A DNA stretch of 64,000 bases from Thermobaculum terrenum ATCC BAA-798 (GTDB taxonomy: Bacteria > Chloroflexota > Chloroflexia > Thermobaculales > Thermobaculaceae), in the NCBI RefSeq assembly GCF_000025005.1, contig NC_013525.1:879501-943500 (forward strand), written 5' to 3'. The position numbers were made by a program, and so were the translations under genes. Within the stretch, counting starts at the first letter, position 1; each line of letters opens with the position of its first letter. This document shows positions 1-8,484 of this stretch, piece by piece. The notes below the pieces were generated by a model. The model was given only the letters and a program-made list of their open reading frames with translations. It made no database searches and was not told the origin of the DNA.

Positions 1-722
1 AGTTGTGCATTTCTGCTGGAAGTCAGCTTCGAAACTATATCTTCTGGCGATGCCGGAGTACGTACCGTAAAGTGAGCTACTCCACCAGCAACTTGCCGGT
101 TCTGGACCTCTATTATATCCGGTAAATCTTCAACTGCCTTCCTGGCCTTTAGCATTGCGGATACAGTGCTTATGCCGTTGATCTTGATCTTCATCACATC
201 TTCGTCTTGTGGCTCTTTGGTCGACTCTGCCACCTGTCCCAAGTTCATAGTTACCTTGGCGACTCTTTCTTCTTGAGACTCCATATCAGGCTCAGCGCTA
301 AGCCTGAGAACATGTTCATGCCCAGGTTCCCCTGCACTTACCACTGAAATGTCTTCTAGCGTGTTCATCAAGTTCTGTACCCTGTCGAGTTGCCGACGCG
401 CAGCGTAAGCTTCTTGAACCTGTGATTCAAGATCTTTTTTGTAATCCTCAAGCAGAGACCCTATCTTTTCTCTCAGCTTTCTCAAGTTATCTTCTAGTAG
501 TGCATTCTTGGAGCTGAGTTGTTGGAGTCTTTCTCTTAGTTCCTGTTTTTCTGCCTCGTGCCTTTTGTTGAGCTCTTCGATCTCTCTTAGGGCTGCGTTC
601 TTGAGAGATTCGATATGTACCTTCACGGAATTTACTGATCGAGAAAACTCTTCCTCAATGCCAGCTGAGGTATTATTCGCCATGGAGAAGTCCTCATTTT
701 TGCTATTCATGTAGTTGGACAC
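1..722 (-). CDS. Coiled-coil protein with C-terminal alpha/beta domain, partial (runs off left edge)
   Basis: The reverse strand stays open from a GTG at 722 to the window edge, about 240 residues. The GTG follows AGGAGG with six bases between, so I prefer it to the in-frame ATG at 710. Roughly residues 40-120 are Glu/Lys/Arg/Leu-rich with heptad-like spacing, as in a coiled coil. From about residue 175 (MKIKINGISTVSAML) the pattern of short strands and helices resembles a ferredoxin-like (HMA-type) fold, but no CxxC metal motif is visible. It lies 28 bases downstream of the receiver-like gene on the same strand, so the two are probably co-transcribed. I do not recognise the family; a structural or scaffold role is only a guess. 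Confidence 0.7.
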   Translation of the reverse strand, partial: MSNYMNSKNEDFSMANNTSAGIEEEFSRSVNSVKVHIESLKNAALREIEELNKRHEAEKQELRERLQQLSSKNALLEDNLRKLREKIGSLLEDYKKDLESQVQEAYAARRQLDRVQNLMNTLEDISVVSAGEPGHEHVLRLSAEPDMESQEERVAKVTMNLGQVAESTKEPQDEDVMKIKINGISTVSAMLKARKAVEDLPDIIEVQNRQVAGGVAHFTVRTPASPEDIVSKLTSSRNAQ

Positions 723-750
723 CTTAAGCCTCCTAATTATCAGATCAACT

Positions 751-1227
751 CTAATCAAGTCCCTGAGGTTTGCCTAGAAATATCCTCTCCCATCTACGCA
801 GATATTCTGCCCATTTGTTAATTCTTTGTGATATCGATGGAATGTTGCTCTTGTTTAGCATCGACCTCTGCACGAACTTATAGATCGCCTCTGCTAGAGT
901 TACCACCTCTGTTTCTGTCTGTGGTTTGCCACAGGTATAGAATCGTGATATACCGTTCTCTTGTCGAATAGCTATTGGTTCGCCTGGCATGAGCACTATT
1001 GTTATGACTCTTGGTAGCTTCATGGCTGTTGAGAATACGTCAGCGCTTCCCCCCAGAATTTCATCATCTATAATGACTGCGCTATATTGGTTCTTGGAAA
1101 GGAGCTCCGACGCTTCCGAGGAATCCATAGCTAGGTCACAGGATACATCCTTAGCATGTAACCTGAAGGAAAGTGAGATCGCTAGCTGTTCCGTGCTACT
1201 AGCTATCATTATTTTAGGTTTCGTCAT
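751..1227 (-). CDS. Response-regulator receiver-like protein
   Basis: A 158-residue protein. The ATG at 1227 is preceded by GTGGAGG seven bases upstream, better than the TTG 33 bases earlier. The first 120 residues fit a CheY-like receiver fold: an early strand IMIASS, an acidic phospho-acceptor region AVIIDDEILG, and a late GKPQ lysine. The Ser/Thr that normally ends the fourth strand is not evident (IVLMPGEP), so it may be a degenerate receiver. The tail carries a basic, aromatic segment (INKWAEYLRRWERIF) and no recognisable DNA-binding output domain. It precedes the coiled-coil gene in one transcription unit, which suggests a two-protein module of unknown function. Confidence 0.65.
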   Translation of the reverse strand: MTKPKIMIASSTEQLAISLSFRLHAKDVSCDLAMDSSEASELLSKNQYSAVIIDDEILGGSADVFSTAMKLPRVITIVLMPGEPIAIRQENGISRFYTCGKPQTETEVVTLAEAIYKFVQRSMLNKSNIPSISQRINKWAEYLRRWERIFLGKPQGLD

Positions 1228-1352
1228 GTAATAGCCTCCACTACTTTCCGTAAGCACCAATATACTGATGTTGGTGTTAGGTTACATATTATTGACTCAG
1301 CTTGTTTACTAAATCTTGATCTGATTACCTCAACTGATTTACACTCAGACAC

Positions 1353-1730
1353 ATGTCACAAGATAAGATCATACTCTCAGGACTACGCTTCTATGGCTAC
1401 CATGGCGTGCATCCGGAGGAACGCACGCTGGGACAGATCTTCGTTTTGGATCTGGAGATAGGGCTTGATCTCTCTCCTGCTGCTAGGACGGACGATCCTT
1501 CGCAAACTGTCAACTACAGTGAAGTCTACAAGGACTTAAGGGATGTAGTTCAGGGTAATAGCTACAAGCTGATCGAGACGCTGGCTCAAAAGGTAGCAGA
1601 GGTTGTGCTATGCAGAGATAAAGTTTTGTGGGTGAGGGTAACAGTCAAGAAGCCAGCGGCTCCTATACATGGCGCTAACTTTGATTTCGTTGCAGTCCAG
1701 GTGTACAGGGAAAAGCCCCCCGCTAGCTGA
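1353..1730 (+). CDS. folB: Dihydroneopterin aldolase
   Basis: 125 residues, the usual length of the family. FolB converts 7,8-dihydroneopterin to 6-hydroxymethyl-7,8-dihydropterin plus glycolaldehyde in the cytoplasmic folate pathway. Recognisable features are the N-terminal FYGYHGVHPEER (catalytic Tyr/His/Glu region), TVNYSEVY, a LIETLAQKVAEVVL helix and the C-terminal VTVKKPAAPI with the conserved Lys. No other folate gene is nearby. It ends 17 bases before the amylase start and might be read through into it. Confidence 0.93.
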   Translation: MSQDKIILSGLRFYGYHGVHPEERTLGQIFVLDLEIGLDLSPAARTDDPSQTVNYSEVYKDLRDVVQGNSYKLIETLAQKVAEVVLCRDKVLWVRVTVKKPAAPIHGANFDFVAVQVYREKPPAS

Positions 1731-1747
1731 TCACAAGGAGAATGCCA

Positions 1748-3811
1748 ATGCCATCAAGGCGTCTTTTTATAAAAACGTTTGCGCTTGCAGGTTTAGGTTC
1801 TCTTTGCTCCTCAATACTAGGATGCTCAATAGGTAGTCGTGGGCAAACATCTCAATCTACTGCCGTCTCCTCGACTCCCGCTAAAGTGCCACAAGTTTCT
1901 AATCGATTGCCAAGCGCTAATCCAACAACAGCATCAACGCCTGTTATAGATATATTGACTCCAGATTTTGAGGCATGGAGCCTCCAGGCAGACATATGGA
2001 CAGATTGTAAAGATTGTCCTAGTGGATCAAAAGTATTTGTCTCTACGCCATTGGGAAAACGCATCTTGCAGCTGAAGGCGGATAAACCAACTAGTGTGTC
2101 TGTCCGACTGCAACCAGGTACTAACACCATCACCTCTGGATATATCTCTGCTGATGGTAAGGCTGTCGGCACTGATGAGTTAGAGATTGATGTGAAGATA
2201 CCAGCCTTACCTCTACCGCACATATCGGCAAAGGTCGATGGTAGGGATCTAGTACTTAAAGTCGATTCCTATAGGTTATCCGGGTCAGATCTGATTCATA
2301 ACTGGGATCTTACTCAAATCTCGAGGCGTTTTATTATTACCGACTCTGGTGATAAATCTCAGATTAGACTCTCGCCCAAGGGAATTGTAAGTGGGCAATT
2401 TGAGATTGGCCTCCAGGTTAGGGCTGGTCAACACATTTCAGAGAGAGCAATTTTCCACTTCACGTATGACAAAGGAGAGCCGCAGGTGCCAGACGTGATG
2501 CGTGATCATCCTGATTGGATAGATTCAGCTGTAGTATATGGTGTAGTACCTTTTCTGTTTGGAGATCCTCCTTTCAAATCTGTAACTCAGCGTCTCCCTT
2601 ACCTGCACGATCTCGGAGTGAACGCTATTTGGCTTTCTCCCATAAACGCTACTTTACCCGGGGACTTTGGGTACGCAGTTGTGGACTATTTCAAGCTACG
2701 AGAAGACTACGGGACTGAAGAGGATTTCCGAGATCTCGTAAAGACTGCCCATTCCTTGGGCATAAAAGTACTTATGGATTTTGTTCCTAACCACACATCA
2801 TCTCAGCATCCGTATTTTCTAGATACTCAAAAGCATGGTAAGTTCTCTCACTATTACGATTTCTACATGTACGACAGTAGTGGAAACTATCAGTACTACT
2901 TCGACTGGGCCCATCTACCTAACTTGAACTATGATAATCCTGAGGTTCGAGCCTGGATGATGCGTGCTTTTACCTACTGGGTAAGGGAGTATGATGTTGA
3001 TGGCTTTAGGGTAGATGTGGCATGGGGTATTAGGGAACGCAGGCCTGATTTCTGGCCTCAGTGGAGGGAAGAACTCAAGAGCGTCAAGCCTGATCTCTTT
3101 CTTCTGGCCGAAGCTAGTGCCCGTGATCCTTACTACTTTACTCACGGCTTCGATGCAGCCTATGACTGGACTGAGGAGCTAGGACACTGGGCCTGGGAGC
3201 GAGTCTTTAACCTCGAGAGCATGGTAGTGTGGAGACTTCGTGATGCACTCACTAACTTCGGCCAAGGTTACCATGAGGACGCTCTGATATTTCGCTTCAT
3301 CAACAATAATGATACTGGGGAAAGATTCATCTCCAAGTATGGACTGCCGTATACCAAGCTTGCGGCCACGCTGCTGCTAACTCTACCTGGAGTACCTTGT
3401 ATCTATACGGGTGATGAGGTTGGAGCAGAATACGAACCTTATTCTGCGGAAGGTCCGATAAGTTGGGAGGATAAGTACGGCCTGAAGAGTCTCTATCAAA
3501 AGCTTATAGCACTAAGGAGAAATGAGCCTGCTATTCATAGCAGAAAGTGGATGCTTCTGGATACAGACCCTCAATCTAAGGTGTTAGCCTACACCCGCTT
3601 TAGCAATTCCCAAGATAGCTGGTTTCTTGTAGCCCTTAACTTCTCATCTGAGGATCTTGTTTGCAGGATAAATCTACCGAAGGATGATATGAAGCTAAGA
3701 ACTGTTTCTACCCCAAGGTTGATACTGGGGCATCCTGGCAAAATGGAGATAGAGAGTTCGCATATCAATTTGTCTTTAGGTGCCTACGAAGCCAAGATAT
3801 TGGCTTTTTAG
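1748..3811 (+). CDS. Exported GH13 alpha-amylase family lipoprotein
   Basis: 687 residues, GH13 glycoside hydrolase. The N-terminus has a twin-arginine-like SRRLFIK, a hydrophobic stretch and a lipobox ending LGC, so it is probably exported and anchored outside the membrane. An N-terminal beta-rich region of about 200 residues precedes the (beta/alpha)8 barrel. The barrel's GH13 regions are visible in order: DFVPNHTS, DGFRVDVA (nucleophile Asp), LLAEA (acid/base Glu) and FINNNDT (third Asp). AAGGAG lies one base before the ATG at 1742 but seven before the ATG at 1748, so 1748 is chosen. Gene context (LacI regulator and sugar importer downstream) points to alpha-glucan breakdown at the cell surface. 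The exact substrate (starch, maltodextrin, pullulan) cannot be read from the sequence. Confidence 0.88.
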   Translation: MPSRRLFIKTFALAGLGSLCSSILGCSIGSRGQTSQSTAVSSTPAKVPQVSNRLPSANPTTASTPVIDILTPDFEAWSLQADIWTDCKDCPSGSKVFVSTPLGKRILQLKADKPTSVSVRLQPGTNTITSGYISADGKAVGTDELEIDVKIPALPLPHISAKVDGRDLVLKVDSYRLSGSDLIHNWDLTQISRRFIITDSGDKSQIRLSPKGIVSGQFEIGLQVRAGQHISERAIFHFTYDKGEPQVPDVMRDHPDWIDSAVVYGVVPFLFGDPPFKSVTQRLPYLHDLGVNAIWLSPINATLPGDFGYAVVDYFKLREDYGTEEDFRDLVKTAHSLGIKVLMDFVPNHTSSQHPYFLDTQKHGKFSHYYDFYMYDSSGNYQYYFDWAHLPNLNYDNPEVRAWMMRAFTYWVREYDVDGFRVDVAWGIRERRPDFWPQWREELKSVKPDLFLLAEASARDPYYFTHGFDAAYDWTEELGHWAWERVFNLESMVVWRLRDALTNFGQGYHEDALIFRFINNNDTGERFISKYGLPYTKLAATLLLTLPGVPCIYTGDEVGAEYEPYSAEGPISWEDKYGLKSLYQKLIALRRNEPAIHSRKWMLLDTDPQSKVLAYTRFSNSQDSWFLVALNFSSEDLVCRINLPKDDMKLRTVSTPRLILGHPGKMEIESSHINLSLGAYEAKILAF

Positions 3812-3883
3812 TTCTAGCTTATAGCTCCACAACCTCAAAAAGAGGGTATTGCATTTAGCAGTAAAAAGGTTTATATTCGATAC

Positions 3884-3906
3884 AAACGATTGCGCAAACG
3901 ATTGCG
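3884..3906 (+). promoter_or_regulatory. LacI-type operator upstream of the lacI-family gene
   Basis: The 20-base core AAACGATTGCGCAAACGATT is a near-palindrome centred on TTGCGCAA, the usual symmetry of LacI/GalR operators with CG steps in each half-site. The site can also be read as a direct repeat of AAACGATTGCG. It ends only eight bases before the regulator's ATG and abuts its ribosome-binding site, so binding should repress the regulator itself. I found no second copy ahead of the ABC importer or the amylase. Confidence 0.6.
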
Positions 3907-3913
3907 AGGGCTT

Positions 3914-4912
3914 ATGGCTACTATCAAAGACGTTGCTAACATGGCAGGTGTGTCGGTATCCACAGTTTCTCACGTTATTAATGGCACTCGCCCTGTTGAT
4001 CCTGCTACTGAAGAGAAAGTAAGGGAAGCTATAAAGATCCTCAATTACCGCCCCAATCTGATTGCTAGAGGACTGAGAAGACGCGTTACGCATACTATAG
4101 GGCTGCTTGTCCCAGATAACTCCAACCCATTCTTTGCTGAGATGGCCCGTGCAATAGAAGATGCTGGCTTTCGGTCAGGGTATAGCGTCATATTATGCAA
4201 CTCTGATCTCTCAGATGCTAAGCAGTCTAATTATATAGATGTGCTGCTTGCCAAGCAGGTGGACGGTATACTCTTTATCTCCTCTGGTAATCGTCCTGAA
4301 CCAGTGAGACGGGTACTATCAGCCGGAGTTCCATTGGTGGTCGTTGACAGGGATCTCGGAACTTTGCCTGTAGACCAGGTGATGGTAGACAACGAGCAGG
4401 GAGGATACATCGCTGGGAAGTACTTAGCCGATCTGGGTCACAAGCATATAGCATGTATCGCAGGGCCATCAGATGTTACTCCAAGTGCTATGAGGATTGC
4501 TGGCTTTCGGCAGGCGTTGGCAGAAGCTGGTATAGAGCTGCCTGAAGACAGAGTTGTGCGTGGCGATGGCCGTTTTGAGGGTGGGGAGAGGGCTATGAAT
4601 GAACTCCTTGAAAAAGGTATCGACATGACAGCAGTGTTTGCCTACAACGACCTTATGGCCATAGGAGCTATAGGAGCTATTCGCAGAAAGGGTCTCAGGG
4701 TACCTGATGATATCTCCATCATAGGATTTGATGATATCCCTATAGCTCAAGCCATGGTGCCAGCTATTACGACTATAGCCCAGCCTATTGAGGAGCTTGC
4801 TAGCACAGCTGTAGGGCTACTCTTAGAGAGGATTAAAGACAAAGGCAAACAGATAACTCGCGTGGTCTTGCCGACCTCTCTAGTAGTAAGGGAGAGCTGC
4901 AGGTCAGTCTAA
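3914..4912 (+). CDS. LacI-family transcriptional regulator
   Basis: 332 residues, standard length. The N-terminal HTH is classic: MATIKDVANMAGVSVSTVSH followed by the hinge NYRPNLIARGL. The rest is a periplasmic-binding-protein-like sensor (IGLLVPDNSNPFFAEM, FDDIPIAQ, VVRES ending). A TTG 24 bases upstream is in frame but lies inside the operator palindrome, and the family starts at this ATG, so 3914 is chosen. GAGGG lies three bases before it. It sits between an extracellular amylase and a sugar ABC importer and very likely controls them in response to an imported sugar. The effector is unknown. Confidence 0.9.
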   Translation: MATIKDVANMAGVSVSTVSHVINGTRPVDPATEEKVREAIKILNYRPNLIARGLRRRVTHTIGLLVPDNSNPFFAEMARAIEDAGFRSGYSVILCNSDLSDAKQSNYIDVLLAKQVDGILFISSGNRPEPVRRVLSAGVPLVVVDRDLGTLPVDQVMVDNEQGGYIAGKYLADLGHKHIACIAGPSDVTPSAMRIAGFRQALAEAGIELPEDRVVRGDGRFEGGERAMNELLEKGIDMTAVFAYNDLMAIGAIGAIRRKGLRVPDDISIIGFDDIPIAQAMVPAITTIAQPIEELASTAVGLLLERIKDKGKQITRVVLPTSLVVRESCRSV

Positions 4913-5011
4913 TTTGTGTGGGAGGAGGTGAGCGCTATTAGTTCTAAGTGTGGTTAGCTCAAGAAATAATTAATTACTTGCACCAAGTGCAGGAGGTGGA
5001 GGACAGTGGCA

Positions 5012-6526
5012 ATGAATGAAAGACTATCGAGAAGGATTTTTCTTAGGCTGAGTGCTGTAGCTGCTGGAGGTGTAGTATTAGCCGCTTGTGGAGGAGCTAC
5101 GACATCAAACACACCCACAACAGCACCTACTTCTCCTAGCCCATCACCGGCGTCGTCTCCCACTCCAGCTGCTTCGGCAGCTGTAAGCCCATCTCCTAGT
5201 CCAGCGGCGAGCCCAACCCCCTTGGCAAGCCCGACGACTAGTGCGATGGCTTCGCCCACTCCTCAGGGACCAGAACCTACACCTATAGGGCAGAAACTTG
5301 ATCTTGCAAACCTTAGCCCTTCCATACCTGATCCGAGCCAGCCTGTAACCATAACTTTTGCCTCTTGGGTAAGTGCTGGTCTCAAACCTTACGCGGATGA
5401 ATTCCAGAAGCTGCACCCCAATATCAAGATAAAGTTCCAGGATGTAGATGCTGAGAACATCGTCACCAAGATAACTACTCAGATAGCAGGTGGCAATGCT
5501 CCTGATGCTGCATATCTGGATCTGAGTGCGGTTACAGACTTTGGCACGAGGAACGCTCTAGTGGAGCTTGATCCCTATATTCAGAAAAGCAGGGCAGTTG
5601 ATCCGAAAGATTACGTAGGAGAATTTGCCAAGGCCGCGCAGATAAAGGGGCACTTCTATGGTTTGCCGTTCGATGGTGAATCCACCGGTATCTTTTATCG
5701 CACAGACCTCTTTGAGCAGGCTGGTTTAGAGCCGCCAAAGCCTGACTGGACTTGGGAGGATTTTGAGGAAGCTGCCAAGAAACTCACTATACCATCAAAG
5801 AGGCAGTATGGATTTGCAATCTTCGCTTCCGAGGCTAACTACTATTGGTTGCCATGGCTCTGGTCGACTGGTGGACGTTTGATGTCCCCTGACGGCAAGA
5901 TCATGTTCAACGATGCCAATGGTAAGAAAGCAGCAGAATTTTATCTGGGCCTGAAGAGATATTCACCACCAGATCTTTATGGTTCCAACTCTTGGGATGG
6001 CAGAGTAGCTTTCGCTCAAGGTAAGGTAGCTATGTACGAAGCTGGTGCTTGGTTTGCTGGAACCCTACTAAGTGAGTTTCCGAAGACAAAGGGCAAGTGG
6101 GGCGCTGCTGCCATGCCTCGTGACAAGTACTGTGCTACCGTTATAGCTGGTGATGCTCTGGTTATTTTTGCCCAGAGTAAGAACAAGGATGCTGCCTGGA
6201 AATGGATAGAGTTTCTTTCTGCTCCGCAGAACGTTGCCAAGTGGAACACAGGTACACCCAAGAATCCTAGCACGCTTTTGCCAGTAAGGAAGTCGCTGCT
6301 GAATAATCCTAATCTTTATAAGAACGTCCCGCTGCTTAAGGATTTTGCCCAGATGATGAAGTGTGGAGTATCTGATCCAGCTTATGACTTCCCTTACTGG
6401 GGTCAGATCGATCAGATATTGAATGAGAACTTCCAAAAAGTTATATACGGGGAGATGGATGCTGCTACGGCTTTGGATGATGCGGCTGCTAGAGCTGAGG
6501 AGATCATACAGAAGCATAAGAGTTAG
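5012..6526 (+). CDS. Sugar ABC transporter substrate-binding lipoprotein
   Basis: 504 residues (506 if the GTG at 5006 is used; AGGAGGTGGAGGA lies in front of both). The signal peptide has SRRIFLRL and ends in a lipobox AAC at about residue 26. It is followed by about 65 residues of Pro/Ser/Thr/Ala-rich linker, then a family 1 extracellular solute-binding fold (ITFASWVSAGLKPYADEFQ, GLPFDGESTGIFYRTDLF, WLPWLWSTGG). It is the first gene of a binding protein - permease - permease unit. The linker probably lets the binding domain reach through a cell-wall layer. The ligand is likely a malto- or other oligosaccharide, inferred from the neighbouring amylase and LacI regulator. Confidence 0.9.
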   Translation: MNERLSRRIFLRLSAVAAGGVVLAACGGATTSNTPTTAPTSPSPSPASSPTPAASAAVSPSPSPAASPTPLASPTTSAMASPTPQGPEPTPIGQKLDLANLSPSIPDPSQPVTITFASWVSAGLKPYADEFQKLHPNIKIKFQDVDAENIVTKITTQIAGGNAPDAAYLDLSAVTDFGTRNALVELDPYIQKSRAVDPKDYVGEFAKAAQIKGHFYGLPFDGESTGIFYRTDLFEQAGLEPPKPDWTWEDFEEAAKKLTIPSKRQYGFAIFASEANYYWLPWLWSTGGRLMSPDGKIMFNDANGKKAAEFYLGLKRYSPPDLYGSNSWDGRVAFAQGKVAMYEAGAWFAGTLLSEFPKTKGKWGAAAMPRDKYCATVIAGDALVIFAQSKNKDAAWKWIEFLSAPQNVAKWNTGTPKNPSTLLPVRKSLLNNPNLYKNVPLLKDFAQMMKCGVSDPAYDFPYWGQIDQILNENFQKVIYGEMDAATALDDAAARAEEIIQKHKS

Positions 6527-6529
6527 CGT

Positions 6530-6566
6530 TTATGGCTGCAAGGGAAATAACACCTTGCAGCCATAA
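6530..6566 (+). other. Intercistronic hairpin between binding protein and permease genes
   Basis: TTATGGCTGCAAGG and CCTTGCAGCCATAA are perfect 14-base arms around a nine-base loop, starting four bases after the binding-protein stop. There is no T-tract after the second arm, so it is more likely an mRNA 3'-end protector or partial attenuator than a full terminator. Such elements often raise binding-protein expression over that of the permeases. Confidence 0.7.
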
Positions 6567-6589
6567 CTATTAACCTGATGGAGTGATCG

Positions 6590-7519
6590 ATGCAAGCCAT
6601 GACGAGACCGCTTACCAGGCGATCTGGACTTAGCAGAGTACTGTATGAGGCAAGGCGCGAGTGGACAGCCTATCTATTTCTATCACCGGGATTGATACTC
6701 TTCGCTGTGTTTACAGTCTTCAGTGTAGGATTCTCATTCTACCTTAGCTTTCACCAGTGGAATATACTGGAGCCGCAAAAGCCTTTTGTGGGCATGCAAA
6801 ACTATAGAGAGCTGCTGCACGATCGTTATTTCCTGGGGGCGATAGTAAATACTCTCTATTTTGCTGCTGTCTCTGTACCTGTCACCATGGCTATTGGGCT
6901 GTTAGTTGCCTTGATGCTAAACACCCAGATCAGGTTCAGAGGATTATTTAGGACTCTGTATTACCTTCCGGGTGTTACATCACTAGTGGTTGCCGCGATT
7001 ATCTGGAAGTGGGTTTTTTCAGGTGATTACGGCCTACTCAATTACTATCTCCTCAAGTTACATATCATAGACAAACCCATACTTTGGTTATCGGATAGGA
7101 ACCTAGCAATGCCGGCAGTTATCACTGTCAGCGTATGGCAGGGGGTAGGCTTTCACATGGTAGTGTACTTGGCAGCTCTGCAGTCCATCCCGCAGGAGAT
7201 CTATGATGCTGCCAAAGTAGATGGAGCAAGTGCCTTCCGAAGATTGATATACATAACTGTACCGCTCCTTCGCCCCACTATGTTTTTCCAGTTCGTAGTT
7301 GCCATGATTGGCTCGCTGCAGGTATTTGGACAAATCCTGTTAATGACAGGTGGAGGACCGATAAGAAGGACTACTACAGTGGCTTTCTACCTATACCAGA
7401 AAGCATTTCGAGATTTCGAAATGGGGTATGCTGCAGCGATAGCTTACTGTCTGTTTGCCATGATGATAGTGTTCACGATTATTTACTGGCGTCTTGCCTA
7501 CCGTGAGATAGAGTACTAA
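6590..7519 (+). CDS. Sugar ABC transporter permease (MalF/UgpA type)
   Basis: 309 residues with about six membrane helices. The EAA loop that contacts the ATPase is present as EIYDAAKVDGASAFRRL. GGAG lies six bases before the ATG. It forms the importer channel with the next gene, 12 bases downstream. As in many oligosaccharide importers, no ATP-binding gene is in this operon, so a shared MsmK/UgpC-like ATPase is presumably encoded elsewhere. Confidence 0.92.
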   Translation: MQAMTRPLTRRSGLSRVLYEARREWTAYLFLSPGLILFAVFTVFSVGFSFYLSFHQWNILEPQKPFVGMQNYRELLHDRYFLGAIVNTLYFAAVSVPVTMAIGLLVALMLNTQIRFRGLFRTLYYLPGVTSLVVAAIIWKWVFSGDYGLLNYYLLKLHIIDKPILWLSDRNLAMPAVITVSVWQGVGFHMVVYLAALQSIPQEIYDAAKVDGASAFRRLIYITVPLLRPTMFFQFVVAMIGSLQVFGQILLMTGGGPIRRTTTVAFYLYQKAFRDFEMGYAAAIAYCLFAMMIVFTIIYWRLAYREIEY

Positions 7520-7531
7520 GGGAGAGTTGAC

Positions 7532-8464
7532 ATGGCAGTAGTGGGTGGACGTGAAATTGCAATAGAAACAGCCATAAGAAGACGCCGGTCTGCTAGGAGG
7601 ATTTTTCTTGAATCTCTAGGTAAATTAGCACTATATGCGATACTATCAGCAGGAGCAGTCATCTTCGCTGCTCCTTTTGCCTGGATGGTTGTGGCGTCTA
7701 CACAAAGCCTGGATAATATGTTTCGGTACCCACCAAGCTGGATACCTATAAATCCTAGCCTAGACAACTACATCAGATTCCTCCAGGCTGAGAATCTAGG
7801 TAGATGGGTTTTCAACAGTGCTTATGTTTCCATAAGCGTTACAGCTCTGCAACTGTTCTTCAATTCCCTATCTGCGTATACGTATGCTAAGAGGCGTTTC
7901 CCAGGAAGGGACGTACTATTTGCCATTGGATTGGCTACGATGATGATCCCTGGTTGGGTCACACTTATCCCTTCCTATCTCATTCTCAAGCATATTCCCC
8001 TCTTTGGGGGAAACAACCTTCTTGGACAGGGTGGTCATGGCTGGCTAGATTCCTATTGGGGACTGATTGCTCCGGGAGTAGTCAGCACATTCGGGATATT
8101 CCTGTTACGGCAGTATATGAAAACCATTCCAGATGAATTATTAGAAGCTGCAAAGATCGATGGTGCTTCTCACTGGAGGATTTATTGGCAGATAGTTCTG
8201 CCTCTATGTCGTCCGGCTCTCGCTGCCCATGCCATATTCACTTTCTCCTATACCTGGGATGATTTCTTCTGGCCTCTGATCATAATCAGTTCCGATCAGC
8301 TGCAAACTCTTCCTCTGGGACTAGCATTATTTGTGATCAAGAACCGGACGGTCTGGGACCTCGTTATGGCTGGGTCAGTATTGGCTACCCTTCCAGTCCT
8401 GTTAATGTTCTTGTTATTCCAGAGGCAGTTCATACAAGGTATTACACTTACCGGCCTGAAATAA
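7532..8464 (+). CDS. Sugar ABC transporter permease (MalG/UgpE type)
   Basis: 310 residues with about six membrane helices. The EAA loop reads ELLEAAKIDGASHWRIYWQI, and the C-terminus (FLLFQRQFIQGITLTGLK) is typical of the MalG side. GGGAGAG lies before the ATG. It pairs with the preceding permease. Confidence 0.92.
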   Translation: MAVVGGREIAIETAIRRRRSARRIFLESLGKLALYAILSAGAVIFAAPFAWMVVASTQSLDNMFRYPPSWIPINPSLDNYIRFLQAENLGRWVFNSAYVSISVTALQLFFNSLSAYTYAKRRFPGRDVLFAIGLATMMIPGWVTLIPSYLILKHIPLFGGNNLLGQGGHGWLDSYWGLIAPGVVSTFGIFLLRQYMKTIPDELLEAAKIDGASHWRIYWQIVLPLCRPALAAHAIFTFSYTWDDFFWPLIIISSDQLQTLPLGLALFVIKNRTVWDLVMAGSVLATLPVLLMFLLFQRQFIQGITLTGLK

Positions 8465-8484
8465 ATGGAATGGAGAGCAAAGTG

